A stretch of DNA of 64,000 bases from Catenuloplanes atrovinosus. Its GTDB lineage: Bacteria; Actinomycetota; Actinomycetes; Mycobacteriales; Micromonosporaceae. The stretch covers positions 5,132,001-5,196,000 of the forward strand of contig NZ_JAVDYB010000001.1 of NCBI RefSeq assembly GCF_031458235.1, in the 5' to 3' direction. The position numbers and the translations under genes are program-made. Shown piece after piece: positions 16,828-25,139 of this stretch. Every line of letters starts with the position of its first letter. Position 1 is the first letter of the stretch. The notes under the pieces were generated by a model. That model did not search any database and was not told where the DNA came from. It saw only the letters and a list, made by a program, of their open reading frames with translations.

Positions 16828-16843
16828 TCCGGCCGCCGGCAGG

Positions 16844-17212
16844 TCACAGGTCGAGGTGGATGCGCACCCGCGTGCTGCCGGCGACCACGGACGTCTCCAC
16901 CTCGTCACAGATGCGCTCCACGATCGCGAGGCCGCGACCACGCAGCGCGTCCGCCGCCGGCATCGGGCGGCCGAGGACCGGCACGGCCGTGCCGTCGCGC
17001 ACCTGGTTGACGACGTCGCAGGTCAGCCGGCCGCGCGCGGCATGCAGCGTGACCTCGCCGCCGGAGCCGGTGTGCTGGAGCGTGTTGGTGGCCAGCTCGC
17101 TCACCGCGAGAACCAGCAGCTCCGCGCGCTCCTCGGGAAGGCCGAGCGCGACGGCCCGGGCGGCGACGAAGGCGCGCAGCGCCGCGAGGTCGGTCGCGAC
17201 CGCGTAGCGCAT
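16844..17212 (-). CDS. RsbW-like anti-sigma factor / serine kinase (HATPase_c)
   Basis: A 122-residue GHKL ATPase with the N box (VLAVSELATNTLQHTGSG) and G box (LRGRGLAIVERICDEV) typical of actinobacterial RsbW-type regulators, which bind a sigma factor and phosphorylate a STAS antagonist. ATG 17212 has GAGGA eight bases upstream and lies ten bases after the STAS stop codon; a longer GTG start at 17239 would overlap the STAS gene. It forms a partner-switch operon with the STAS gene and converges on the SpoIIE phosphatase gene 16 bases away. No sigma-B-type gene is adjacent. Confidence 0.88.
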   Translation of the reverse strand: MRYAVATDLAALRAFVAARAVALGLPEERAELLVLAVSELATNTLQHTGSGGEVTLHAARGRLTCDVVNQVRDGTAVPVLGRPMPAADALRGRGLAIVERICDEVETSVVAGSTRVRIHLDL

Positions 17213-17222
17213 GCGCCCGTCC

Positions 17223-17543
17223 TCAGCCAACGGTGTCACCCGGCTCGGCGAGCAGCGGGCCGACCCCGGTCAGGTCGAGCACGGTGGCGACCGGCCCGGT
17301 CGCGTTGGTGACGTGCAGCCGGCCGCCGGCGGCGAGCGCGGCGTGATGCGCGGTGACCAGGCTGTGCACGCCGGTGGAGTCGATGAACGTGACGTGCAGC
17401 AGGTCGACCACCACGGTGCGTGCCGCGGCGACAGCGGCCAGCAACGTAGCGGTCAATTCCTCCCGAACCGCCAGATCACACTCACCGTCGAGCGTCACCA
17501 CCGTCCGGGTGGGACCGCCGGACGTCCGCGCGCCGAACGCCAT
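17223..17543 (-). CDS. STAS-domain anti-sigma factor antagonist
   Basis: A 106-residue RsbV/SpoIIAA-like protein. The phosphorylation loop TFIDSTGVHSL places the regulatory Ser at residue 56. GGGGAGG lies a few bases before the ATG. In the partner-switch scheme the unphosphorylated form binds the RsbW-like kinase encoded next, and the SpoIIE phosphatase encoded at 15307-16827 would reactivate it. This three-gene link is inferred from adjacency. Confidence 0.9.
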   Translation of the reverse strand: MAFGARTSGGPTRTVVTLDGECDLAVREELTATLLAAVAAARTVVVDLLHVTFIDSTGVHSLVTAHHAALAAGGRLHVTNATGPVATVLDLTGVGPLLAEPGDTVG

Positions 17544-17713
17544 GTACGCCTCCCCTGTATCCGCCGCCCATCATGGCACCGCGATCGGCCCCGCGCGCCG
17601 GGACCCCGCGCCCCCGATCGGGTTGTCCCGCGGACGATTCACCGGCCCACTGTTCCTGGTGGCCATGATTCGGTACGGTCTGGGCTGCTTAAGGATCTGC
17701 TAAGGAGTGCGTG

Positions 17714-19342
17714 GTGACGAAGCGGTTCGCCCTGGTGGCGGCGGCGCGGAATGGCGACCGGCCGGCGCTGGCGGAGCTCGTCGCCGAGCAGCTGCCGCTC
17801 GTCTACAACGTGATCGGCCGGGCGGTCGGCGCCCATGCGGACATCGACGACGCGGTCCGGCAGACCATGCACCGCGTCGCCCGGGAGCTGCCGGACCTGC
17901 GCGATCCGGGCGCGTTCCGGGCGTGGCTGCTGGCGCACGCGCTGCGCCAGGCCACCCGGGTGCGCCGCGGCGGCACGCGCGCGCCGCTGCCGGAGGACGG
18001 CGACGCGCCGGACCCGGGCGCCGACTTCGTGGGGCTGAGCATCATCCGGCTCGGACTCTCCGGCCAGCGCCGGCGGCTGGCCGAGGCGACACGCTGGCTG
18101 GACGGCGAGCACGCGGTCCCGCTGTCGCTGTGGTGGCTGGAGGCGACCGGCGCGATCAGCCGGTCCGAGTCCGCGGCCGCGCTGCGCCTGTCGCTGGCGG
18201 ACGCCGGCGCGCGCGTCGACCGCATGCGCGCGCAGCTCGACGTGGTGCGGACCCTGGTCAGCGCGCTGCGGGCGCGCCCGGTCTGCCCGGGTCTGCGGCT
18301 GGTCGCCACGGGCTGGGACCACCGGCCCGGTCCGGTCTGGCGCAAGCGGATCTTCCGGCATGTGGAGAACTGCCCGGTCTGTTCCGGCACCGCGGCCCAC
18401 CACATCCCGGCGGAGCGGCTGATCAGCGGGCTCGCGCTGGTCCCGGTGCCGAACACGCTGCTCGCCGCGCTGCACGCGGACGGGCTGCTGCCCGAGCCGG
18501 CCGGCGCGACCGTGGCGGTGTCCCGCGGCACGGTCTACGAGCCGCTCGAACTGCTCGCCGGCCCGGCGGAGCTCACCCCGGAACCCCTGCCGCCGGTACG
18601 GCGCCCGTCCGCGGTCCTGGTCCTCGCCGCCGTGGCGACGATGGTGGTGCTGGTGGCGGGCGGCGCACTGGCGCTGACCCGCGCGCCGGAGAACGTGGCG
18701 CCGGTGCCGGTCGCGGCGGACCTGCCCCGGCGCACGCTGCCCGCGTCCACAGCGGACTCCGAGGCGTCGCCGTCCGCGTCGCCCTCGCTCAGCCCGTCCG
18801 CGTCGCCGTCGCCGTCGGCCAGCCCGTCCGCGACGCCGTCGTCCGCGCCCGGCGTGGCCGAGGTCGCGGCGCCGCCGGCCGCGCCGGCGGAGTCCTCGCC
18901 GCCGCCGGCCGCGCCGCCGGCACCCGCGCCCCCGCGGCCGTCACCCACGCCGGCCGAGAACCAGGTGACGCTGCGCGCGGTCAACTACCCCGACCGGTAC
19001 GTACGGGAGCGCGGCGGTTACGCGGTGCTGGAACCGGGGGCGGCCACGCTGACCGCGGTCCCCGGGCTGGCCGACGCGTCGTGCCTGTCGCTGCGCCTGC
19101 CGGACGGGCGCTACCTGCGCCACTACGACTACCGGCTGCGCGCGTCCCGGCCGGACGGCAGCGCGCTGTTCCGTGCCGACGCCACGTTCTGCCCGCGGGA
19201 CGGCGCGACCGACGGATCGATCATGTTGCGCTCCTACAACTACCCCAACCACGTGGTGCGCCACCGGAACTTCGCGCTCTACATCGACCGCCCGGACGGC
19301 TCCCGCGGCTTCTACCGCGACGCCTCGTTCGTGCTCGGCTGA
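17714..19342 (+). CDS. Sigma factor fused to zinc-finger-like motif, membrane span and extracellular AbfB domain
   Basis: A 542-residue composite protein. Residues about 5-85 resemble sigma-70 region 2 (LVYNVIGRAVGAHADIDDAV, AFRAWLLAHALRQATRV); about 130-180 resemble region 4 (PLSLWWLEATGAISRSESAA ... RVDRMRAQL). Then KRIFRHVENCPVCSG has His216, Cys220 and Cys223 in the H-x3-C-x2-C spacing of zinc anti-sigma domains. A membrane span (about 300-321), a Ser/Pro linker (350-415) and a C-terminal AbfB (CBM42-like) beta-trefoil (about 417-542; SYNYPNHVVRHRNFALYID) follow. This order suggests a membrane sensor that binds arabinofuranosyl or related sugars outside and holds a sigma module inside. 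GTG 17714 is six bases after TAAGGAG. Region 4 is degenerate, so true sigma activity is uncertain. Confidence 0.75.
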   Translation: MTKRFALVAAARNGDRPALAELVAEQLPLVYNVIGRAVGAHADIDDAVRQTMHRVARELPDLRDPGAFRAWLLAHALRQATRVRRGGTRAPLPEDGDAPDPGADFVGLSIIRLGLSGQRRRLAEATRWLDGEHAVPLSLWWLEATGAISRSESAAALRLSLADAGARVDRMRAQLDVVRTLVSALRARPVCPGLRLVATGWDHRPGPVWRKRIFRHVENCPVCSGTAAHHIPAERLISGLALVPVPNTLLAALHADGLLPEPAGATVAVSRGTVYEPLELLAGPAELTPEPLPPVRRPSAVLVLAAVATMVVLVAGGALALTRAPENVAPVPVAADLPRRTLPASTADSEASPSASPSLSPSASPSPSASPSATPSSAPGVAEVAAPPAAPAESSPPPAAPPAPAPPRPSPTPAENQVTLRAVNYPDRYVRERGGYAVLEPGAATLTAVPGLADASCLSLRLPDGRYLRHYDYRLRASRPDGSALFRADATFCPRDGATDGSIMLRSYNYPNHVVRHRNFALYIDRPDGSRGFYRDASFVLG

Positions 19343-19348
19343 CCCGGC

Positions 19349-20137
19349 GTGCTGATCCAGGAGCGGCTCATCGCACGGGTCGGCGAGCTGTGCCGGGCCG
19401 ACCCGCGGCTCACCGCCGCGCTCACCTACGGCTCGTTCGCGGCCGGGCGCGGCGACGCGCACAGCGACGTCGAGTTCTGGCTGTTCTTCGAGGCGGCGCC
19501 GCCGGACCCGGACGGCTGGCTGGACGGCATCGGCCCGCGCCTGCACGTGGTGCGCAACGAGTTCGGCGCGCACGTGGTCATCTTCCCGGGCCTGGTGCGC
19601 GGCGAGTTCCACGTCGCGACGGCCGCGGACATCCCCTCGGTCGCGACCTGGCCGGCGCGCGGCGCGCCCGCCTCGCGCATGGTGGTGCTCGACCGGACCG
19701 GGGAACTGCGGCGCGCACTCGACGCGCTGCCGGACCGGCCCGCGCTCCCGGCCACGGCGGCGGAAGTGGCCGAGCTGTGCGGCCGGTTCGCCAACTGGCT
19801 GCTCCTGGCACATCACGTGGCGTCACGCGGCGAGCTGCTGCGCGCGGTGGACGCGCTCGCCCACGCGCACCGGCATCTGCTGTGGATGGTCCGGCTCGCG
19901 GAGGACCGCACCCAGCACTGGCTCACGCCGTCCCGGGCGGCCGAGACGGACCTGCCGCCCGAGGTGGTGGCCGCGCTGCACCGGCTCACGGCGCCCGCGC
20001 CACACACGTCGATCATCGAGACCTGGCGGTACGGCCGGCACCGCTGGGAGCGCCTCGCCGACCGGGTCGGATTCGCGGTCCCGGACGCGCTGTTCGCCGC
20101 CCTCGACGGGCTTCTCCTCGCCGCGCCGTCCCGATAG
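19349..20137 (+). CDS. Lincosamide nucleotidyltransferase-like protein (Lnu(B)/Lnu(F) type)
   Basis: A 262-residue protein with the nucleotidyltransferase signature TYGSFAAGRGDAHSDVEFW, in which the GSF-x-G-x-GD-x-x-SD-x-E pattern provides the metal-binding acidic residues. N-terminal wording and length agree with Lnu(F)/Lnu(B), which adenylylate lincosamides; helical C-terminal half. Whether it inactivates a drug or modifies another small molecule cannot be told from sequence. GTG starts six bases after the sigma-AbfB stop codon, so both are probably one transcript, an odd pairing. No mobile-element signs flank it and codon use matches its neighbours. Confidence 0.72.
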   Translation: MLIQERLIARVGELCRADPRLTAALTYGSFAAGRGDAHSDVEFWLFFEAAPPDPDGWLDGIGPRLHVVRNEFGAHVVIFPGLVRGEFHVATAADIPSVATWPARGAPASRMVVLDRTGELRRALDALPDRPALPATAAEVAELCGRFANWLLLAHHVASRGELLRAVDALAHAHRHLLWMVRLAEDRTQHWLTPSRAAETDLPPEVVAALHRLTAPAPHTSIIETWRYGRHRWERLADRVGFAVPDALFAALDGLLLAAPSR

Positions 20138-20161
20138 AGCCTCGCCGGGAACCACCCGCGC

Positions 20162-20298
20162 AACCGGCAGGAAGACCGCCCGCGCAGGAAGACCACCCGC
20201 GCAACCGGCAGGAAGACCGCCCGCGGAACCGGCAGGAAGACCGCCCGCGGAACCGGCAGGAAGACCGACCGCGGAACCGGCAGGAAGGCCGCCCGCGG
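20162..20298. repeat. 24-bp minisatellite array
   Basis: Units starting AACCGGCAGGAAG and ending CCGCGG or CCGCGC occur at 20162-20185, 20203-20226, 20227-20250, 20251-20274 and 20275-20298, with a 17-bp partial unit at 20186-20202. The last four are strictly tandem and differ at one or two positions. Period 24 is a multiple of three, so long false frames result, but no gene with a start signal covers it. The region 20138-20488 upstream of the Hsp90 gene is otherwise non-coding. Confidence 0.9.
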
Positions 20299-20300
20299 CC

Positions 20301-20325
20301 GACCGGTGCCCGCGGGAGCATGCGG
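20301..20325 (+). repeat. Dispersed repeat, copy A
   Basis: A 25-bp core beginning GACCGGTGCCCG and ending GCATGCGG is identical to the reverse complement of 43658-43682. Similarity extends to about 80 bp (20275-20353 versus the complement of about 43631-43710), including flanking ACCGGCAGG and AGCGGG-TATC parts. The core contains palindromes CCCGCGGG and GCATGC. It directly follows the 24-bp array; its right edge passes into an AT-rich stretch (about 20346-20367) that may belong to the Hsp90 promoter. Confidence 0.8.
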
Positions 20326-20488
20326 GCCGGACCCGGCCGGAAGCGGGTATATCAAGATTTTTCATCGCCGTTCGGCCGACCCGGCGCGGCTGCTTTTCGC
20401 GGTGGTGGCGGACATGCCGTGAATCCGGTCCCGCGATGTCGCACCCGCCCTGTATCTTGTGCGCCTGTCGGACATGGGGGAGTCATCC

Positions 20489-22264
20489 GTGAGCAACACC
20501 TTCCAGGTGGATCTTCGGGGCATCGTCGATCTGCTGAGCCACCATCTCTACGGCAGCCCGCAGGTGTACGTGCGGGAGCTGCTGCAGAACGCGGTCGACG
20601 CGATCACCGCGGTGCGGCACGCCGAGCCCGAGCACGCCGGCCGGGTGGCGATCGAGTCCGCGGACGCGACCGGCGACGGCACGCTGCGCATCAGCGACAA
20701 CGGCATCGGCCTGACCGAGGCGCAGGTGCACGAGCTGCTGGCCACGATCGGGCGCAGCTCGAAGCGGGACGATCTGGGCTTCGCCCGGCACGAGTTCCTC
20801 GGCCAGTTCGGCATCGGCCTGCTCTCCTGCTTCCTGGTGGCGGACGAGATCCGGGTGCACACCCGCCGTGGCGACGCGGCGCCGGTGATCTGGACCGGCT
20901 TCTCCGACGGGCGGTACGAGGTGCGTCCCGGCCCGGAGCGCGAGCCCGGCACGTCGGTCACGCTGATCCCGCGCCGCGGCGCCGAGACCTGGCTGACCGG
21001 CGCGGAGGTGACCCGGCTGGCCGCGCTCTACGGCGCGATGCTGCCGATCGAGGTCACGGTCGACGGCGAGCGCACCACGATCGGCACGCCGCCGTGGGAG
21101 CGGAGGGCCGACCGGCGCGAGAGCCTCCTGCGGTACGCGGAGAGCGTGCTCGGCTTCACCCCGTTCGACGTCATCGAGCTGCACGTGCCGGAGGCGGGCC
21201 TGACCGGCGCCGCGTTCGTGCTGCCCACGCCGATCAACCCGGCCGTGCGCGGCGGCCACCGGGTCTACCTCAAGCGCATGCTGCTGGCCGAGGCGGTCGA
21301 GGGCCTGCTCCCGGAGTGGGCGTTCTTCGCCCGGTGCGTGGTCGACTCCACCGAGCTGCGCCCGACCGCCAGCCGCGAGGCGCTGTACGAGGACGGCCTG
21401 CTGGAGACCACCCGCGAGGCGATCGCGGACCAGCTCCGCGGCTGGCTGGTGCGGCTGTCCAGCACCGACCCGCGCCGGCTCTCCGAGTTCCTCTCCATCC
21501 ACCACCTCGGCGTGAAGGCGCTGGCCCTGCACGACGCGGACATGCTGCGCCTGGTCGAGCAGTGGTGGCCGATGGAGACGAACATGGGGCGCACCACGCT
21601 GGCCGAGTTCCGCGCGCGGCACGGCGTCGTCCGCTACGCGGCCACGCTGGACGAGTTCCGCCAGCTCGCGGCCGTGGCCGCGGCGCAGGACGTGGGCGTG
21701 GTGAACGGTGGTTACACCTACGACACCGACATCATCGAGCGGCTGCCCGCGCTGGACGCGGAGATCCGGGTCGAGCGGCTGGAGCCGACGGACCTGACCA
21801 CCACGTTCGACGCGCTCGACCGGGAGACCGAGCTGCGGCTGCGCCCGTTCCTGACGGGGGCGCAGCGGCGGCTGGACCGGCTCGGCTGCGAGGTGGTGGT
21901 GCGCGCGTTCGAGCCCGCCTCGCTGCCGTCGCTGTACCTGGTGAGCCGGGCCGCCGCGTTCCACGGCGAGTTCACCGCCACCCGGGAGAAGGCGGACGAC
22001 CTGTGGGGCGGCGTGCTGGACGCACTGGCGAGCGCCGCGCCGCCGGACCGCCCGCAGTTGGTGCTGAACCATCGCAATCCGCTGGTCCGCCGGATCACCG
22101 CGCTCGGCGATCCGGAGCTGACCGCGCTCGCGGTCGAGTCGTTGTACGGTCAGGCGCTGCTGCTCGGGTACCACCCGATCCGGCCGGCCGACGCGGCACT
22201 GCTGAACACGTCCTTCCTCGGCCTGCTCGGCCGAGCCGTCCCGGGATCGGGGGATCCGGCATGA
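20489..22264 (+). CDS. htpG: Hsp90-family molecular chaperone (HtpG-like)
   Basis: A 591-residue GHKL-ATPase chaperone. The N-terminal nucleotide pocket shows VYVRELLQNAVDAITAVR (catalytic Glu/Asn helix), ISDNGIGLT and FLGQFGIGLLSCFLVAD; the middle domain carries PTASREALYEDG. It is shorter and more divergent than enterobacterial HtpG but matches the actinobacterial form. GTG 20489 is chosen because GGGGGAG ends six bases upstream and the canonical FQVDLRGIVDLLSHHLY follows; an ATG at 20474 and a GTG at 20459 are in frame. The stop codon overlaps the start of a TPR gene, suggesting stoichiometric co-synthesis with a helper protein. Confidence 0.9.
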   Translation: MSNTFQVDLRGIVDLLSHHLYGSPQVYVRELLQNAVDAITAVRHAEPEHAGRVAIESADATGDGTLRISDNGIGLTEAQVHELLATIGRSSKRDDLGFARHEFLGQFGIGLLSCFLVADEIRVHTRRGDAAPVIWTGFSDGRYEVRPGPEREPGTSVTLIPRRGAETWLTGAEVTRLAALYGAMLPIEVTVDGERTTIGTPPWERRADRRESLLRYAESVLGFTPFDVIELHVPEAGLTGAAFVLPTPINPAVRGGHRVYLKRMLLAEAVEGLLPEWAFFARCVVDSTELRPTASREALYEDGLLETTREAIADQLRGWLVRLSSTDPRRLSEFLSIHHLGVKALALHDADMLRLVEQWWPMETNMGRTTLAEFRARHGVVRYAATLDEFRQLAAVAAAQDVGVVNGGYTYDTDIIERLPALDAEIRVERLEPTDLTTTFDALDRETELRLRPFLTGAQRRLDRLGCEVVVRAFEPASLPSLYLVSRAAAFHGEFTATREKADDLWGGVLDALASAAPPDRPQLVLNHRNPLVRRITALGDPELTALAVESLYGQALLLGYHPIRPADAALLNTSFLGLLGRAVPGSGDPA

Positions 22265-25092
22265 CCACTTCGGCGCAGGAGCTTTGGGGACTGCTGGCGC
22301 AGGCCGGTGACATGCCCTACGGCGCGGCCCGGATCGCGCTGACCGAGCAGGTGATCCGGCACGCGGACGCGGCCGGCGACCCGGAGCTGCGGTTCGTGTC
22401 GCGCATCCACGGCACGCAGGCCTATGTGTACGGTGGCGAGCCCGCGAAGGCGTTCGTCACGTTCTCCTGGTGCCTGGCCGAGTTCGACTCGCAGCCCGCG
22501 CCGTACCACGCGAACTGGACGCACACGCTGCTCTGGTACTTCAAGACCATGATCAGCCAGATGACCGGCTTCCCCGAGGTGCCGCTCGACCGCGCCCAGG
22601 CGGTGCTGGACGACATGGAGCGCCGCTACCGCGAGGGCGGGCACAGCCTCCAGGCGGTCTACAAGTACCGGTACGTGCTGGCCCGGCACGTCGGCGACAC
22701 CGAGGCGACCGCGCGGTGGTACGAGCGGTGGCAGGCCGCGCCGCGCGACGAGCTGTCCGACTGCGAGGGCTGCGACCCGACCGGCAAGGCCCGCTACCTC
22801 GCCGACCAGAAGCGCGACGAGGAGGTCGTGGCGCTGGCCGAGCCGGTGCTGGCCGGCCGGCTGACCTGCACCGAGCAGCCGCAGAACATGCTGGCCACGC
22901 TGATGGTGCCGTACGTGCGGACCGGCCGGCTGGACGCGGCGGTGGACGCGCACCGCCGGGCGTACGGGCTGATCCGCAGCAGTCTCGCGGACCTCGGCGA
23001 CATCGGCGACCACATCGAGTTCTGCGCGCGCACCGGCAACGAGCACCGCGGCCTGGAGATCGTGCAGCGGCACATCGACTGGCTGGACCGCGCGCCGTCC
23101 CCGGCCGCGGCCATGACGTTCGCGTCCGCGTCCGCGCTGCTGCTGGGCCGCGCCGCCGCGCTCGGTCACGGCGACACCGTGGTGCACCGCGCCGAGCGCG
23201 GCGACACCACGGTCGCGGCGCTCGCGGACGAGCTGGCCGCGGAGGCGCGCGCGATCGCCGCCCGGTTCGACGCGCGCAACGGCACGACCCGGCAGTCCCG
23301 CCGCGTCGAGGACATGCTCGCGGCCGAGCCGTTCGGCGTGGAGCTGCCGCTCTCCCCCACCGCGCGCGCCGCCGCGCCGGTGCCACCGGTGCCGCAGCGC
23401 CCGGCGCCGCCCGCGCCCGAGGTGCCGGCCGAGGCGACCGCGGAGCAGTTGCTCACGCTGGCCGAGGACGAGGAGGACGCGGACCGCGACGGCGGCCCGA
23501 TCCTAAACGCGTTCGACGCGCGCTTCCCGGACCCGGCCGCGCTCGGCCCGGCGCTGGCCGCGAAGCGTGAGGCGCTGCGCGGCGGCCAGCACTGGGATCG
23601 GCGTGACGGCGAGGCCGCGGCCGCGGCCTGGGACCGCGCCGCCGAGCTGTACGCGGAGGCCGGTGACCACGGCGAGGCGGTCGCGGTGTCCGGCCGCGCC
23701 GGCATCGCCCGGCTGCTGCTCGGCGACGAGAGCGGCGCCGAGGCGGTGGAGCGCGAGATCGCCTACCGGGAGGAGCACGGCGGCACGCCGAAGGACGTCG
23801 CGGCCGCCTGGTCCCGGCTGGCGCTGCGACACATGATCACCGGCGACGCGGACGCGTCGATGGCGGCCCAGGAGCGCGCGGACGCGGCGCTGGCCGACGT
23901 GGACGAGCCGCGCATGCACGCGCGGTACGCGGTGCGCCGCGCCCAGATCGCGGCGAACGGGCACCGGCACGAGGAGGCGACCGAGGCGATCGGCCGCGCG
24001 CTGATCTTCTTCCGCGAGCACGGGCCGGACGACCAGCTCGCCGGCGCGCTGCTGCTGGCCGGGCAGCTTTCCACGGAGCCGGAGGCCGCGCTGGCGCTGT
24101 TCGACGAGGTGCTGTCGCTCGGCGACCCGGAGACCGTGGTCAACGGGCGGCTCGGCCGGGCGAACGCGCTGATGCGCCTGGAGCGGCCGGCCGAGGCGGT
24201 GCCGGAGCTGATCGAGGTCGTGGCGCTGCTGACCGAGCAGGACCTGCTGCCCGCCGCCGCGGCGGTGCGGCGGGATCTCGCGGAGGCGTACCAGGCGGCC
24301 GGCCGGCTCACCGAGTCGGCCGAGGTCGCCGAGGAGGCGCTGTCCGAGCTGCGCCGGCTCGGCGACGACGACCGGGCCGACGACGCGCAGCTGCTGCTGG
24401 CGAACACGTACCGGCAGCTCGGCGAGGACAAGATCGCGCTGATCCACTACGAGGCGCTGATCACGCGGATGACCGAGATCGAGAACTACGCCGGTCGCGG
24501 CCAGATCCGGGAGTACGCGGCGGAGACGCTCTACCGCGCCGACCGCGACGAGGAGGCCGCGGAGCGGTTCGGCGAGGCCGCCGACGACTTCCACCAGGCC
24601 GGCAACCTGCTCGCCGAGCTGCGCGTGCTGCGCCGCCGCGTCGCGTCGCTGCACTTCGCGGACGAGCCGGAGGAGGCGGTCGAGACCGTCGCGCTGGCCC
24701 GCACCCGCGACGCCGAGCTGCCCGCGGAGGCCACCGGCCACCCGCAGGTGATCTGGGAACGGCACATGCTCGGCTGGGAGGCCGGCCGCGTGCTGATGTC
24801 CCGTGGCCGCTACGCCGACGCGATCCCGTACCTGGCCGGCGCCGCCGCCGCGCTGCGCGAGATCGGCGCCACCGGCGAGGCCGACAACCTCGCCGGCATG
24901 TACGCCGAGGCCCTGTTCCGCTCCGGCGACCCGGCCGCCGCCGAGCCCGTGCTCCGCGAGGTGCTCGCCGGCGCCTCCCCCGACGCGGCCAACGTCCCGG
25001 CCGCGCTGCTCGCCGAGGTTCTGGACGCGCTCGACCGCAAGGACGAGGCCACCGCGCTCCGCTCCGAGTACGGCATCACCGCCCGCGAGTGA
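22261..25092 (+). CDS. Large TPR-repeat protein coupled to Hsp90
   Basis: A 943-residue cytoplasmic protein made mostly of antiparallel helix pairs. Residues 1-330 form a first helical block (with cysteines in LSDCEGCDPTGKARYL), 345-405 a Pro-rich linker (VPPVPQRPAPPAPEVP), and about 425-930 a run of tetratricopeptide-type repeats (e.g. GRLTESAEVAEEALSELRRL, GRYADAIPYLAGAAAALREI). The ATG overlaps the Hsp90 stop codon (ATGA), so translation is coupled. TPR proteins are the standard co-chaperones of eukaryotic Hsp90 through its MEEVD tail; this Hsp90 ends in GSGDPA, so contact, if any, must differ. Partnership is inferred from the operon. Confidence 0.85.
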   Translation: MTTSAQELWGLLAQAGDMPYGAARIALTEQVIRHADAAGDPELRFVSRIHGTQAYVYGGEPAKAFVTFSWCLAEFDSQPAPYHANWTHTLLWYFKTMISQMTGFPEVPLDRAQAVLDDMERRYREGGHSLQAVYKYRYVLARHVGDTEATARWYERWQAAPRDELSDCEGCDPTGKARYLADQKRDEEVVALAEPVLAGRLTCTEQPQNMLATLMVPYVRTGRLDAAVDAHRRAYGLIRSSLADLGDIGDHIEFCARTGNEHRGLEIVQRHIDWLDRAPSPAAAMTFASASALLLGRAAALGHGDTVVHRAERGDTTVAALADELAAEARAIAARFDARNGTTRQSRRVEDMLAAEPFGVELPLSPTARAAAPVPPVPQRPAPPAPEVPAEATAEQLLTLAEDEEDADRDGGPILNAFDARFPDPAALGPALAAKREALRGGQHWDRRDGEAAAAAWDRAAELYAEAGDHGEAVAVSGRAGIARLLLGDESGAEAVEREIAYREEHGGTPKDVAAAWSRLALRHMITGDADASMAAQERADAALADVDEPRMHARYAVRRAQIAANGHRHEEATEAIGRALIFFREHGPDDQLAGALLLAGQLSTEPEAALALFDEVLSLGDPETVVNGRLGRANALMRLERPAEAVPELIEVVALLTEQDLLPAAAAVRRDLAEAYQAAGRLTESAEVAEEALSELRRLGDDDRADDAQLLLANTYRQLGEDKIALIHYEALITRMTEIENYAGRGQIREYAAETLYRADRDEEAAERFGEAADDFHQAGNLLAELRVLRRRVASLHFADEPEEAVETVALARTRDAELPAEATGHPQVIWERHMLGWEAGRVLMSRGRYADAIPYLAGAAAALREIGATGEADNLAGMYAEALFRSGDPAAAEPVLREVLAGASPDAANVPAALLAEVLDALDRKDEATALRSEYGITARE

Positions 25093-25097
25093 CCGCG

Positions 25098-25139
25098 GCC
25101 CACGCCCGGGATCACGTCGTCGTGGTCCCGGGCGTGGGC
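25098..25139 (+). terminator. Terminator of the Hsp90-TPR operon
   Basis: A 19-bp stem GCCCACGCCCGGGATCACG / CGTGGTCCCGGGCGTGGGC with one G-U pair and a TCGT loop begins six bases after the TPR stop codon. One of the strongest hairpins in the window; no T-run. Confidence 0.9.

Noticed and set aside
20162-20298. CRISPR-like look of the regularly repeated array
   Set aside because: Units are directly adjacent with no unique spacers, and no cas genes exist in the window.
17707-25092. A single plus-strand reading frame open for about 2460 codons
   Set aside because: It is the shadow frame of several genes in high-GC DNA; only its last part (22261-25092) has a start signal and recognisable domains.
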